Part shown: positions 1 to 4,972 of the stretch, piece by piece | How positions within the stretch are numbered: the stretch's first letter is position 1 | Layout: each line of letters starts with the position of its first letter | Source: Pseudomonas sp. | GTDB taxonomy: Bacteria > Pseudomonadota > Gammaproteobacteria > Pseudomonadales > Pseudomonadaceae | Direction of reading: 5' to 3' | Assembly: GCA_029240955.1 (NCBI GenBank) | Contig: JARDZH010000087.1 | Coordinates: 1 to 7,132 of the forward strand | DNA: 7,132 nt | Translations under genes and position numbers: made by a program | The notes under the pieces: model-generated | What the model was told of the DNA's origin: nothing | Databases searched by the model: none | The model's input: only the letters and a program-made list of their open reading frames with translations

Positions 1-1
1 G

Positions 2-868
2 CTCGACGAAGAAAACCGGCCCTGCGGCATCGTGCATCGGCACTCGCTGTCCGAGGCGCTGCTCAAGCCGTTCGGCACTGAGCTGTTCGCCCGCAAGCCG
101 ATCAGCCGACTGATGAGCGAAGATTTTCTGGCGGTCGAGATGAGTCAGTCGCTGCAGCAAGTCAGCCGACTGCTCACCAGCCGCGCGCGCCAGCGTATCG
201 AGGAGGATTTCATCATCACCCAGCACGGTGTTTATCTGGGCCTGGGCCGAGTGATCGACGTACTAAAGTTGATCACGGAGCTCAAGATTCAACAGGCTCG
301 CTACGCCAACCCGCTTACGCTGCTGCCCGGCAATGTGCCGATCCAGCAATGTCTGACCCGGCTGCTGCAGCAGGGGCGCGAATCGATGATCTGCTACGTG
401 GACATCGACAGCTTCAAGCCTTTCAACGATATCTACGGCTACGCCCGTGGCGATGAGGTGCTCTTGTGCCTGGCGCAGTGCCTGAATGATCGCATCGACC
501 CCAGCCGCGACTTTGTCGGGCACATCGGGGGCGACGACTTTCTGATGGTCCTTGGCATCGACGGCTGGGAGAAAAGGCTGAACAGCCTGCTTGAGGATTT
601 TCAGAATCAGTGCCGACGCTTCTACCGGGCCGAGCATCTGGAAGCGGGCTGTTTCATCGCGCTCAGTCGCCAGGGTCAACGCGAGGAGTTTGCGCTGCTG
701 TCCTTGTCGATCGGGGTCGTGCACTTGAAAAGCGAAGACTGCGCCCAGCTGAATGCAGGACAACTGGCGGACCTGGCTTCACAAGCCAAACATTTCGCCA
801 AGGACGTTTCGGGAGCCAGCATTCACGTGATTTCTGCCACGCAACCCGGATTCATGGCAACGGCGTAA
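2..868 (+). CDS. C-terminal part of a CBS-GGDEF (probably EAL-CBS-GGDEF) c-di-GMP protein, 5' truncated
   Basis: The open frame enters from the left edge and gives 288 codons before TAA, so the true start lies outside the window. Codons about 33-97 (KPISRLMSEDFLAVEM through LITELKIQQ) look like a CBS-type sensory segment. A GGDEF domain follows from about codon 105 (LTLLPGN). It has the metal-binding DID at codons 134-136 (YVDIDSFKPFNDIYGYARGD) and the active-site motif GGDDF at 176-180. Known proteins with this tail usually carry an N-terminal EAL phosphodiesterase domain; that part is inferred. GGDEF domains make c-di-GMP from two GTP. Here the fourth motif residue is D rather than E, and the upstream inhibitory RxxD site reads PSRD, so product inhibition through that site is probably lost. 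The catalytic status (active, GTP-sensing or degenerate) cannot be decided from sequence. The gene is convergent with the next one, 30 bp away. Confidence 0.93.
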   Translation, partial: LDEENRPCGIVHRHSLSEALLKPFGTELFARKPISRLMSEDFLAVEMSQSLQQVSRLLTSRARQRIEEDFIITQHGVYLGLGRVIDVLKLITELKIQQARYANPLTLLPGNVPIQQCLTRLLQQGRESMICYVDIDSFKPFNDIYGYARGDEVLLCLAQCLNDRIDPSRDFVGHIGGDDFLMVLGIDGWEKRLNSLLEDFQNQCRRFYRAEHLEAGCFIALSRQGQREEFALLSLSIGVVHLKSEDCAQLNAGQLADLASQAKHFAKDVSGASIHVISATQPGFMATA

Positions 869-898
869 GGCGCACTCACTCACGCGAAGTGCGGCGGC

Positions 899-1273
899 TC
901 AGCGCTGCTCTTCGGTTTCCGGGTAATCGTACTCGAACACCCGCACCACTTCCGAGGCGTGCCACGACGCAGCGGCAATCCCGTCCGACGGGCCCGAGAA
1001 ACGCCCCAACCGCTCGACGCATTCGAAAAATCCGGTACGCGGAAGGCGGCTCGCGCCCTGACTGATCACCAGCGAACTGCGCAGCGGCTGGTCAGCACGC
1101 GCGTCGATACTGGCGAGGTGCTCAAGCGCGGCGGTGAGCGTTTGCATCGCGGGAGAGGGCAATTGCAGACGTTCGAGCAAGGCGCGATAAGTGACCAGAT
1201 GCCGCTGACGCCTTGCGTGGTCCAGTTCACTCAGCAATCCGTCCCAGTGCTGGCGGCTGATACGCACACTCAT
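899..1273 (-). CDS. Uncharacterised 124-aa protein, second gene of an XRE operon
   Basis: I do not recognise this family. The protein is soluble, with no signal peptide or membrane segment. Residues 1-60 look helical and charged (HWDGLLSELDHARRQRHLVTYRALLERL). Residues 65-117 look more strand-like and hold the most distinctive pieces: SSLVISQG, LPRTGFFE and SWHASEVVRVFEYDYPE. The tail is acidic. Its ATG overlaps the stop of the upstream regulator as ATGA, and GGGGTGAGG sits just before the ATG as a ribosome binding site, so the two are very likely co-translated. The position behind an XRE regulator is compatible with a toxin-antitoxin-like or other self-regulated pair. Nothing in the protein itself matches a toxin family I know, so function is left open. 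Confidence 0.85.
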   Translation of the reverse strand: MSVRISRQHWDGLLSELDHARRQRHLVTYRALLERLQLPSPAMQTLTAALEHLASIDARADQPLRSSLVISQGASRLPRTGFFECVERLGRFSGPSDGIAAASWHASEVVRVFEYDYPETEEQR

Positions 1274-1611
1274 GCCTCACCCCGCCAGCCCGGCACATCC
1301 AGTTCCCACGCCAGGCTGCGCTTGATTGCAGCGTCCGGATCACGGGTGCCGTTTTCGATCAGTTCGAGGTAGGACGGGCTGATGCCGACGGTACGCGCCA
1401 GCTGCGCAAGTTCGAGACCTTTCGCGGTACGCAGCGCTGTCAGTTCATCCAGTCCGGGACGAGGCGCGTGCTCTGTAGACGGCGCCGGTTTGCCAGTGTC
1501 GGGAGGAGACGACTCGCTCAGGCCGGCAGCCCGCAAGAGCGCCTGATACTGAGACCATGGCAATACGGCGTATTCCGGCTCCCCATCACGTGAGATCACT
1601 TGAAGATCCAT
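1270..1611 (-). CDS. XRE-family helix-turn-helix transcriptional regulator, 113 aa
   Basis: This is a small DNA-binding protein with two parts. Residues 1-30 (DLQVISRDGEPEYAVLPWSQY) form a short strand-rich N-terminal module of the kind found in front of some XRE antitoxin-like regulators. After a Pro/Ser-rich linker (31-53), residues 54-107 form a Cro/CI-type helix-turn-helix: LTALRTAKGLELAQLARTVG, then recognition helix SPSYLELIENGTRDPD. The start at 1611 is backed by a strong Shine-Dalgarno (GGGGGAG about 4 bases before ATG). The gene overlaps the 124-aa gene by 4 bp. Small XRE proteins commonly repress their own operon, and a perfect 10-bp palindrome lies 76 bp upstream of the start codon. 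Autoregulation is inferred. An antitoxin role is possible but not shown. Confidence 0.92.
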   Translation of the reverse strand: MDLQVISRDGEPEYAVLPWSQYQALLRAAGLSESSPPDTGKPAPSTEHAPRPGLDELTALRTAKGLELAQLARTVGISPSYLELIENGTRDPDAAIKRSLAWELDVPGWRGEA

Positions 1612-1686
1612 TCACTCCCCCTTGTGCTGGCCAATGGCGTATCCAGACAGGCTTACTCCAGTTGCTGGCATAGTAAGAGATTGTTC

Positions 1687-1696
1687 TCACCGGTGA
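1687..1696. promoter_or_regulatory. Palindrome TCACCGGTGA upstream of the XRE operon, candidate operator
   Basis: This is a perfect 10-bp palindrome in the 140-bp gap between the XRE start and the DUF1232 stop. Read on the minus strand, looser outer arms (TTGT and ACAA) flank it with a one-base offset. A possible -10 (TACTAT) for the XRE operon lies 17 bp downstream of it on that strand, which would place the palindrome at or near the -35. The -35 itself is poor. The operator role is inferred from position. Confidence 0.4.
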
Positions 1697-1751
1697 TACA
1701 ACCGCCTCGCTTGCCACGCAAGAAATGGCCAGACGGCGAGAACGAAACGGC

Positions 1752-2204
1752 TCAATGCTGGCCCTTTTCCTGTTCAAGCAGCGCCTGATTGTCCGGCAGG
1801 CGTTCGACGACCACCAGCTTCTCGGGCGGCTGGCGTTCGCGCCACGCGCGGAAGGCATCGAGTTCATCGGTCAGGTGCTTCATGATCCAGGCCAGCACCG
1901 CGATGTCGTCGAACATCCCAAGGCCCGGAATCCAGTCGGGGATCGCGTCCAGCGGGCTTAAAAAGTACATGAGCCCGGCCACGATCGACAGAATCGACTT
2001 GGCACTGATGTCCCGATACTCGCCCCGCCAGTAGGCGAGGCAAAGCGCCTGCAGGAGGCGCAGGTCGTCCTTTATACGCCCCAGACGGCTGCCTTCGCTC
2101 GCGCCCTTGCGAGCGACCGCAAACAACAAGGCTGGGAGACGACCTGCCGCCAGTACGCGTCTGGCGCCGGGCAGATACCGGATAAGATTCCATGGTGCTT
2201 TCAT
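1752..2204 (-). CDS. DUF1232 / YkvA-family small membrane protein, 150 aa
   Basis: The family signature SPLDAIPDWIPGLGMFDD is at residues 83-100, preceded by a hydrophobic segment (ILSIVAGLMYFL, 71-82) and followed by another (IAVLAWIM, 101-108). An amphipathic N-terminal stretch (PALLFAVARKG, 24-34) precedes it. YkvA/DUF1232 proteins are small membrane-associated proteins of unknown biochemical role. The start at 2204 (MKAPWNLIRYLPGARR) is chosen because GGGAG sits 5 bases before it. An in-frame ATG at 2240 and one at 2297 have poor ribosome sites, and the latter would run translation through the DnaA-box palindrome. The C-terminus is charged and soluble. The gene is 140 bp upstream of the XRE operon on the same strand with no clear terminator between, so read-through is possible. 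Confidence 0.88.
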   Translation of the reverse strand: MKAPWNLIRYLPGARRVLAAGRLPALLFAVARKGASEGSRLGRIKDDLRLLQALCLAYWRGEYRDISAKSILSIVAGLMYFLSPLDAIPDWIPGLGMFDDIAVLAWIMKHLTDELDAFRAWRERQPPEKLVVVERLPDNQALLEQEKGQH

Positions 2205-2255
2205 GTTCACTCCCGTTCCGAAGAAGGTGGTTTTCGACATCGCTGCGGTTCTGAG

Positions 2256-2280
2256 GTTATCCACATAAATTGTGGATAAC
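2256..2280. promoter_or_regulatory. Two head-to-head perfect DnaA boxes forming a 10-bp inverted repeat
   Basis: TTATCCACA (2257-2265) and its reverse complement TGTGGATAA (2271-2279) both match the canonical DnaA box exactly. With one more paired base on each outer side they form a perfect inverted repeat with 10-bp arms and a 5-bp AT spacer (TAAAT). A third, degraded copy (TGTGAACAG, 2283-2291) follows closely. The site lies about 50-75 bp upstream of the DUF1232 start codon, where DnaA binding could repress or activate that gene, or titrate DnaA. No dnaA, dnaN, rpmH or gidA is nearby, so this is not the usual Pseudomonas oriC context. A palindromic operator for another protein is the alternative. 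Confidence 0.6.
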
Positions 2281-2312
2281 CTTGTGAACAGCCACATCTT
2301 TTGGCCCTGAAC

Positions 2313-2352
2313 CGCCCGTTTTATCGGGCTCGCTGTCAGATCGGGCGTTTTT
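2313..2352 (+). terminator. Terminator-like hairpin with T run, plus strand
   Basis: CGCCCG (2313-2318) pairs with CGGGCG (2342-2347), followed at once by TTTTT (2348-2352). The loop is long (23 nt) and a competing smaller hairpin (GCCCG-TTTTAT-CGGGC, 2314-2329) uses the same left arm. No plus-strand gene lies upstream, so it would only serve an unannotated transcript antisense to the DUF1232 gene. The call is weak. Confidence 0.25.
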
Positions 2353-2372
2353 CACTCATATAAAAAATCCCC

Positions 2373-2400
2373 TGAAATCGTTGACTTAGCCCCGATTTCA
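2373..2400. repeat. 8-bp inverted repeat flanking a TTGACT hexamer
   Basis: TGAAATCG (2373-2380) and CGATTTCA (2393-2400) are perfect reverse complements separated by 12 bases that begin with TTGACT, a -35-like hexamer. The -10 that would fit at 17 bp on the plus strand (TAGCCG) is poor. It may be an operator or a chance hairpin. Confidence 0.35.
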
Positions 2401-2548
2401 CTCTAGCCGGCGCCTATTGCCAGACTGTTCGACAATCCGGGCGGGCCGCTCCTCCGTCAAGACGCCAGGCTCGACATTCAGACTATGAGTTGACTCTGCA
2501 AGCCGCCAAGCGTTCGCCCATTCTGCGTCCGTCAAAGTGTGCGGATAC

Positions 2549-2575
2549 AAAAACGCCCTGTACAGGACAGGGCGT
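2549..2575 (-). terminator. Rho-independent terminator of the FKBP gene
   Basis: On the minus strand a perfect 9-bp stem (ACGCCCTGT / ACAGGGCGT) with a 5-nt loop is followed by a run of T (five A residues on the plus strand, 2549-2553, the last one also in the stem). It begins 20 bases past the FKBP stop codon, in the right place and orientation. Confidence 0.92.
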
Positions 2576-2595
2576 CTGATGCAGCCAGGCTGCGA

Positions 2596-3354
2596 TTACT
2601 TCTTGTCGGCCTTGGCCGGTGCAGGCTCTTCAGCTTCTGCTTCAGGCGCTTGCGCAGCGGCAGGGTCCTTGATGCCCAGCAGTTCCAGATCGAAGACCAG
2701 CACCGAGTTGGCTGGAATCATCGGGCTCGGGCTCTGTGCGCCGTAAGCCAGTTCACTCGGGATGAACAGCTTGACCTTCTCGCCGACGTGCATCAGTTGC
2801 AGGCCTTCGACCCAACCTGGGATCACGCCGCCAACCGGCAGGTCGATCGGGCTGCCGCGCTCGACGGAACTGTCGAACACCTTGCCGTCAGTCAACTTGC
2901 CTTCGTAGTGAACGGTCACGACGTCAGATGGCTTGGGCTGTGCGCCGTCTGCCTTCTTGATGATCTGGTACTGCAGGCCGGAAGCGGTGGTGACAACGCC
3001 TTCCTTCTTGCCGTTTTCTTCGAGGAATTTCTTGCCGGCCGCTGCCGACTCTTCGCTCAGCTTGGCCATGCGCTCTTCGGCACGCTTCTGCAGCGCAGCG
3101 AAGGCTTCGACCAGCTCTTCATCCTTGAGCTTCTGCTCTTTCTTGCCAACAGCGTCTTCGATACCCAGGGCCACAGCCTTGGAATCGAGATCGTCCATGC
3201 CTTCCTGTGCCAGGCTCTTGCCCATGTTCAGGCCGATGCCGTAAGAGGCTTTCTGGGCGGGGCTTTTCAGCTCAACGGTACTGGCTTGCTTGTCGCAACC
3301 TGCGAGTACCAGACCGACCAGGGCAATCGCCGCTGCCAACCGATGCTGTTTCAT
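2596..3354 (-). CDS. fkpA: FKBP-type peptidyl-prolyl cis-trans isomerase, Mip/FkpA-like lipoprotein
   Basis: This 252-aa protein catalyses cis-trans isomerisation of prolyl bonds and should act as a folding helper in the cell envelope. Residues 1-20 are a lipoprotein signal ending in the lipobox LAGC, so Cys20 would be lipidated; the following residue is Asp. Residues about 33-112 are the helical FKBP_N dimerisation region (SYGIGLNMGKSLA and a charged coiled-coil-like helix). Residues 120-228 are the FKBP_C catalytic domain with expected pocket residues: Y150 (VHYEG), F160-D161, V177-I178, W181, Y204 (LAYG) and F221 (VFDLELL). The last 24 residues are an Ala/Pro/Glu/Lys-rich tail. The start at 3354 is chosen for the signal peptide and for AAGGA 7 bases upstream; a longer in-frame extension to 3438 would destroy the signal peptide. 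An AlgU-type promoter lies upstream and a strong terminator downstream, so the gene appears monocistronic. The symbol is by family; fklB or mip-like naming is also used. Confidence 0.95.
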   Translation of the reverse strand: MKQHRLAAAIALVGLVLAGCDKQASTVELKSPAQKASYGIGLNMGKSLAQEGMDDLDSKAVALGIEDAVGKKEQKLKDEELVEAFAALQKRAEERMAKLSEESAAAGKKFLEENGKKEGVVTTASGLQYQIIKKADGAQPKPSDVVTVHYEGKLTDGKVFDSSVERGSPIDLPVGGVIPGWVEGLQLMHVGEKVKLFIPSELAYGAQSPSPMIPANSVLVFDLELLGIKDPAAAQAPEAEAEEPAPAKADKK

Positions 3355-3437
3355 GCTTATTCCTTGTTGATGCGCCAAAAGGGCAAACGTGTAAAGCCGC
3401 GAGCTTATCAGGCTGCCGCGATCAATGGCTACCGGCA

Positions 3438-3464
3438 TCAGAGGGGCGAAACACCGATAAGTTC
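3438..3464 (-). promoter_or_regulatory. AlgU (sigma-22 / sigma-E type) promoter of the FKBP gene
   Basis: On the minus strand GAACTT (3464-3459), a 16-bp spacer and TCTGA (3442-3438) match the published AlgU/RpoE consensus GAACTT-N16/17-TCTGA at every position. Transcription would start near 3431, giving a leader of about 77 nt before the ATG at 3354. Envelope-stress control fits the product: E. coli fkpA is a known sigma-E target. Confidence 0.8.
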
Positions 3465-3528
3465 AGGTATCCCAACGGTTTTCCGCCGCAGTGCAGGACC
3501 GTTCAGTCGCAGTTCAGTTTGGCTGACG

Positions 3529-4458
3529 CTAGACCCCGAGCCAGTACAACAGCCCTGCAAGGGTCACCAGCGAGCCGAGCGTCGAATACAGAATTGCGCG
3601 CGAGATCACGCCCGCTTCCCGTTCGTAGTATTCGGCGAGCATGAATGGTCCGGTCCCGGTCGGCAGCGCGCTGAGCAACACGGCCGACTGCGCCCAGACC
3701 GTCGGCAGGTTGAACACCTTGAAGGCCAGCACGCCGGTGATCAATGGCTGGCCAATCAGTTTGATCCACACCAGCGGCCAGGCACCTCCTTTGGGCGCAG
3801 TCTGTTTCTGGGCAAGGAACAGCCCCAGTGAAATCAGCGCACACGGCGTGGTAGCGGCGGCCAGCATGTCGAGAAAGTGCATGACCGGCTCGGCCAGCCC
3901 AAGCCCGGTCGCCGCCCAGCACCCGCCCAGGATCGGCGTGATCACCAGCGGATTTTTCGCCAGCGCCTTGAGGACCGTCAACACGGCCCGCCCAACGTGC
4001 CGCTCCTGCTGCAGGCCGATCTCGATGCACACCACGGCAACGGCAAACAGCACGCACACCACGATCAACGAGGAGATCAACGCGGGTTCGAGCCCGGCCT
4101 GGCCGAAAACCAGCAGGCACAACGGGATACCGATATAGCCGGTATTGGCGTACCCGGCGGTCAGCCCGTCCATGCTGGCGGCCACCAGCGTCTGGCGTTT
4201 CATCAAACGCCAGATCAGCGTGGCGGCGAACACGGCCAGCGACCCTGCGCCAAAGCTGACGATGAAGCCCGGCTGCCAGATCTGGTCCCAGGTGGTGGTC
4301 GCGGTCACCTTGAACAGCAGCGCCGGCAGGCAGAGCCAGACCACCATGCGGTTGATCTCGGAAGCCGCCCGCTCACCCAGCCTGTTCGTTTTTCGACAGA
4401 TGTAGCCCACCAGAATCAAGGCGAAGATGGGGAGTACCACAGCGAGAACAGTGTGCAT
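3529..4458 (-). CDS. AEC-family (auxin efflux carrier-like) permease
   Basis: This is a 309-aa integral inner-membrane protein with about ten hydrophobic segments, the usual size and shape of the AEC family. The N-terminal half carries NTGYIGIP (105-112), the family's Asn/Gly/Pro break in a helix. The C-terminal half has KNPLVITPILGG (168-179) and LPTGTGPFMLAEYY (265-278), the repeat-related motif. Bacterial members export or take up small carboxylates such as malate, but the substrate here is unknown. The start is uncertain. ATG at 4458 fits the family N-terminus (MHTVLAVVLPIFALILVGY) but has no clear Shine-Dalgarno; an in-frame TTG at 4488 would add 10 residues. I see no strong terminator after it, and the next gene on this strand has its own promoter 65 bp downstream of the stop. 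Confidence 0.9.
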   Translation of the reverse strand: MHTVLAVVLPIFALILVGYICRKTNRLGERAASEINRMVVWLCLPALLFKVTATTTWDQIWQPGFIVSFGAGSLAVFAATLIWRLMKRQTLVAASMDGLTAGYANTGYIGIPLCLLVFGQAGLEPALISSLIVVCVLFAVAVVCIEIGLQQERHVGRAVLTVLKALAKNPLVITPILGGCWAATGLGLAEPVMHFLDMLAAATTPCALISLGLFLAQKQTAPKGGAWPLVWIKLIGQPLITGVLAFKVFNLPTVWAQSAVLLSALPTGTGPFMLAEYYEREAGVISRAILYSTLGSLVTLAGLLYWLGV

Positions 4459-4569
4459 GGGCGATGCCGCGATCTGGGAAAACGCCAAAGCTTACGGCCG
4501 ACCGGCTGCAGAGTCCAAGGCCAGAGCCTTGCGAGGAGAAAAGAGGGGGAATTTACAGGGATCAGAAAG

Positions 4570-4599
4570 CAAGAAAGCGACCCTAAGGTCGCTTTCTTG
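4570..4599 (-). terminator. Strong hairpin terminator of the tRNA operon
   Basis: A perfect 13-bp stem (CAAGAAAGCGACC paired with GGTCGCTTTCTTG) with a 4-nt loop lies 38 bp past the tRNA-Asp 3' end. The 3' arm and following bases are T-rich on the minus strand. It separates the tRNAs from the AEC gene downstream. The symmetry means it could act in both directions. Confidence 0.8.
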
Positions 4600-4637
4600 T
4601 TCGCATCAAGGAGTTCAAGGGCCTTGATGCTTGAATA

Positions 4638-4714
4638 TGGCGCAGCGGACGGGACTCGAACCCGCGACCCCCGGCGTGACAGGCCGGTATTCTAACCGAC
4701 TGAACTACCGCTGC
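4638..4714 (-). tRNA. tRNA-Asp (GTC)
   Basis: This is a 77-nt tRNA with encoded CCA (TGG at 4638-4640 on the plus strand). The 7-bp acceptor stem is GCAGCGG/CCGCTGC with discriminator G. The D-arm reads GTTCAGTCGGTTAGAAT, the anticodon loop CTGTCAC gives GTC (4678-4680), and the T-arm is GCGGGTTCGAGTCCCGT. It is nearly identical to E. coli tRNA-Asp outside the acceptor and anticodon stems. It lies 21 nt downstream of tRNA-Val and is probably co-transcribed with it. Confidence 0.98.
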
Positions 4715-4735
4715 GCGTAACACCTGAAGTGAGTA

Positions 4736-4811
4736 TGGTGGGTGATGACGGGATCGAACCGCCGACCCGCTGCTTGTAAGGCAGCTGCTCTCCCAGCTGA
4801 GCTAATCACCC
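4736..4811 (-). tRNA. tRNA-Val (TAC)
   Basis: This is a 76-nt tRNA with encoded CCA. The acceptor stem is GGGTGAT/ATCACCC with discriminator A. The D-arm reads TAGCTCAGCTGGGAGAGC, the anticodon loop CTTACAA gives TAC at tRNA position 34 (4776-4778), and the T-arm is GGCGGTTCGATCCCGTC. It closely matches E. coli tRNA-Val(UAC). It is the first gene of the two-tRNA unit. Confidence 0.98.
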
Positions 4812-4832
4812 TTCACTCTCGGTGTGGCGCGC

Positions 4833-4861
4833 ATTCTACGGAGCGACCTGTAGTCTGGCAA
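4833..4861 (-). promoter_or_regulatory. Sigma-70 promoter of the tRNA-Val/tRNA-Asp operon
   Basis: On the minus strand TTGCCA (4861-4856), a 17-bp spacer and TAGAAT (4838-4833) give 5 of 6 matches at both boxes. A GC-only discriminator (GCGCGCC) follows, typical of stringently controlled stable-RNA promoters. An A/T-rich stretch just upstream (about 4864-4886) could be an UP element. The start would be near 4826, about 15 nt before mature tRNA-Val. Confidence 0.85.
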
Positions 4862-4881
4862 GCACTTTTTCAAATAATTTT

Positions 4882-4887
4882 TATAAT
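4882..4887 (+). promoter_or_regulatory. TATAAT, probable -10 of rdgC
   Basis: This is a perfect -10 hexamer 85 bp upstream of the rdgC start, inside the A/T tract that also serves the divergent tRNA promoter. The -35 at 17 bp (CAAGCA, 4859-4864) is poor and overlaps the tRNA -35 on the other strand. Confidence 0.45.
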
Positions 4888-4972
4888 CGTCTCAAAGGCT
4901 TAGCGCAGGGTTGGCCGCAAGGCCGGAGGAGCGAATAATGCCCCCCTTTTTGTGCAAAGAGAGATTCGCCTC

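Larger units (their letters stand above)
2205..2595. other. Non-coding stretch between the DUF1232 gene and the FKBP gene
   Basis: I see no convincing protein gene in these 391 bp on either strand. The stretch holds the DUF1232 ribosome site, a pair of inverted DnaA boxes (2256-2280), a terminator-like hairpin with a T run on the plus strand (2313-2352), an 8-bp inverted repeat around a TTGACT (2373-2400) and the FKBP terminator (2549-2575). Part of it must carry the DUF1232 promoter. The best A/T-rich candidate on the minus strand is TATATG near 2357-2362, without a good -35. Confidence 0.6.

Noticed and set aside
871..893. CGCACT/AGTGCG hairpin between the two convergent genes at the left
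   Set aside because: It has only 6 bp, an 11-nt loop and no T run; too weak to call a terminator.
2256..2291. Chromosomal origin of replication
   Set aside because: Only two good DnaA boxes, no clear AT-rich unwinding region with repeats, and none of the genes that flank oriC in Pseudomonas.
2205..2297. Longer N-terminus for the DUF1232 protein (ATG at 2240 or 2297)
   Set aside because: Both lack a good ribosome site, while ATG at 2204 has GGGAG at the right distance and matches the family-like start.
2381..2409. TTGACT at 2381 as a plus-strand sigma-70 promoter
   Set aside because: The hexamer at the correct spacing (TAGCCG) is a poor -10 and there is no plus-strand gene to drive.
3355..3438. 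28-residue N-terminal extension of the FKBP protein
   Set aside because: It would bury the lipoprotein signal peptide and run into the -10 of the AlgU-type promoter.
2539..3831. 430-codon open frame on the plus strand across the FKBP gene
   Set aside because: It is antisense to a clear FKBP lipoprotein and to the 3' end of the AEC gene, and has no family resemblance; it is a shadow of GC-rich coding DNA.
3877..4695. 272-codon plus-strand frame running through the AEC gene and into tRNA-Asp
   Set aside because: It overlaps a tRNA and a clear permease gene, and its composition is that of an antisense shadow.
4638..4811. tRNA genes as attachment site of an integrated element
   Set aside because: No integrase, no repeated tRNA 3' end in the window, and ordinary chromosomal genes on both sides.
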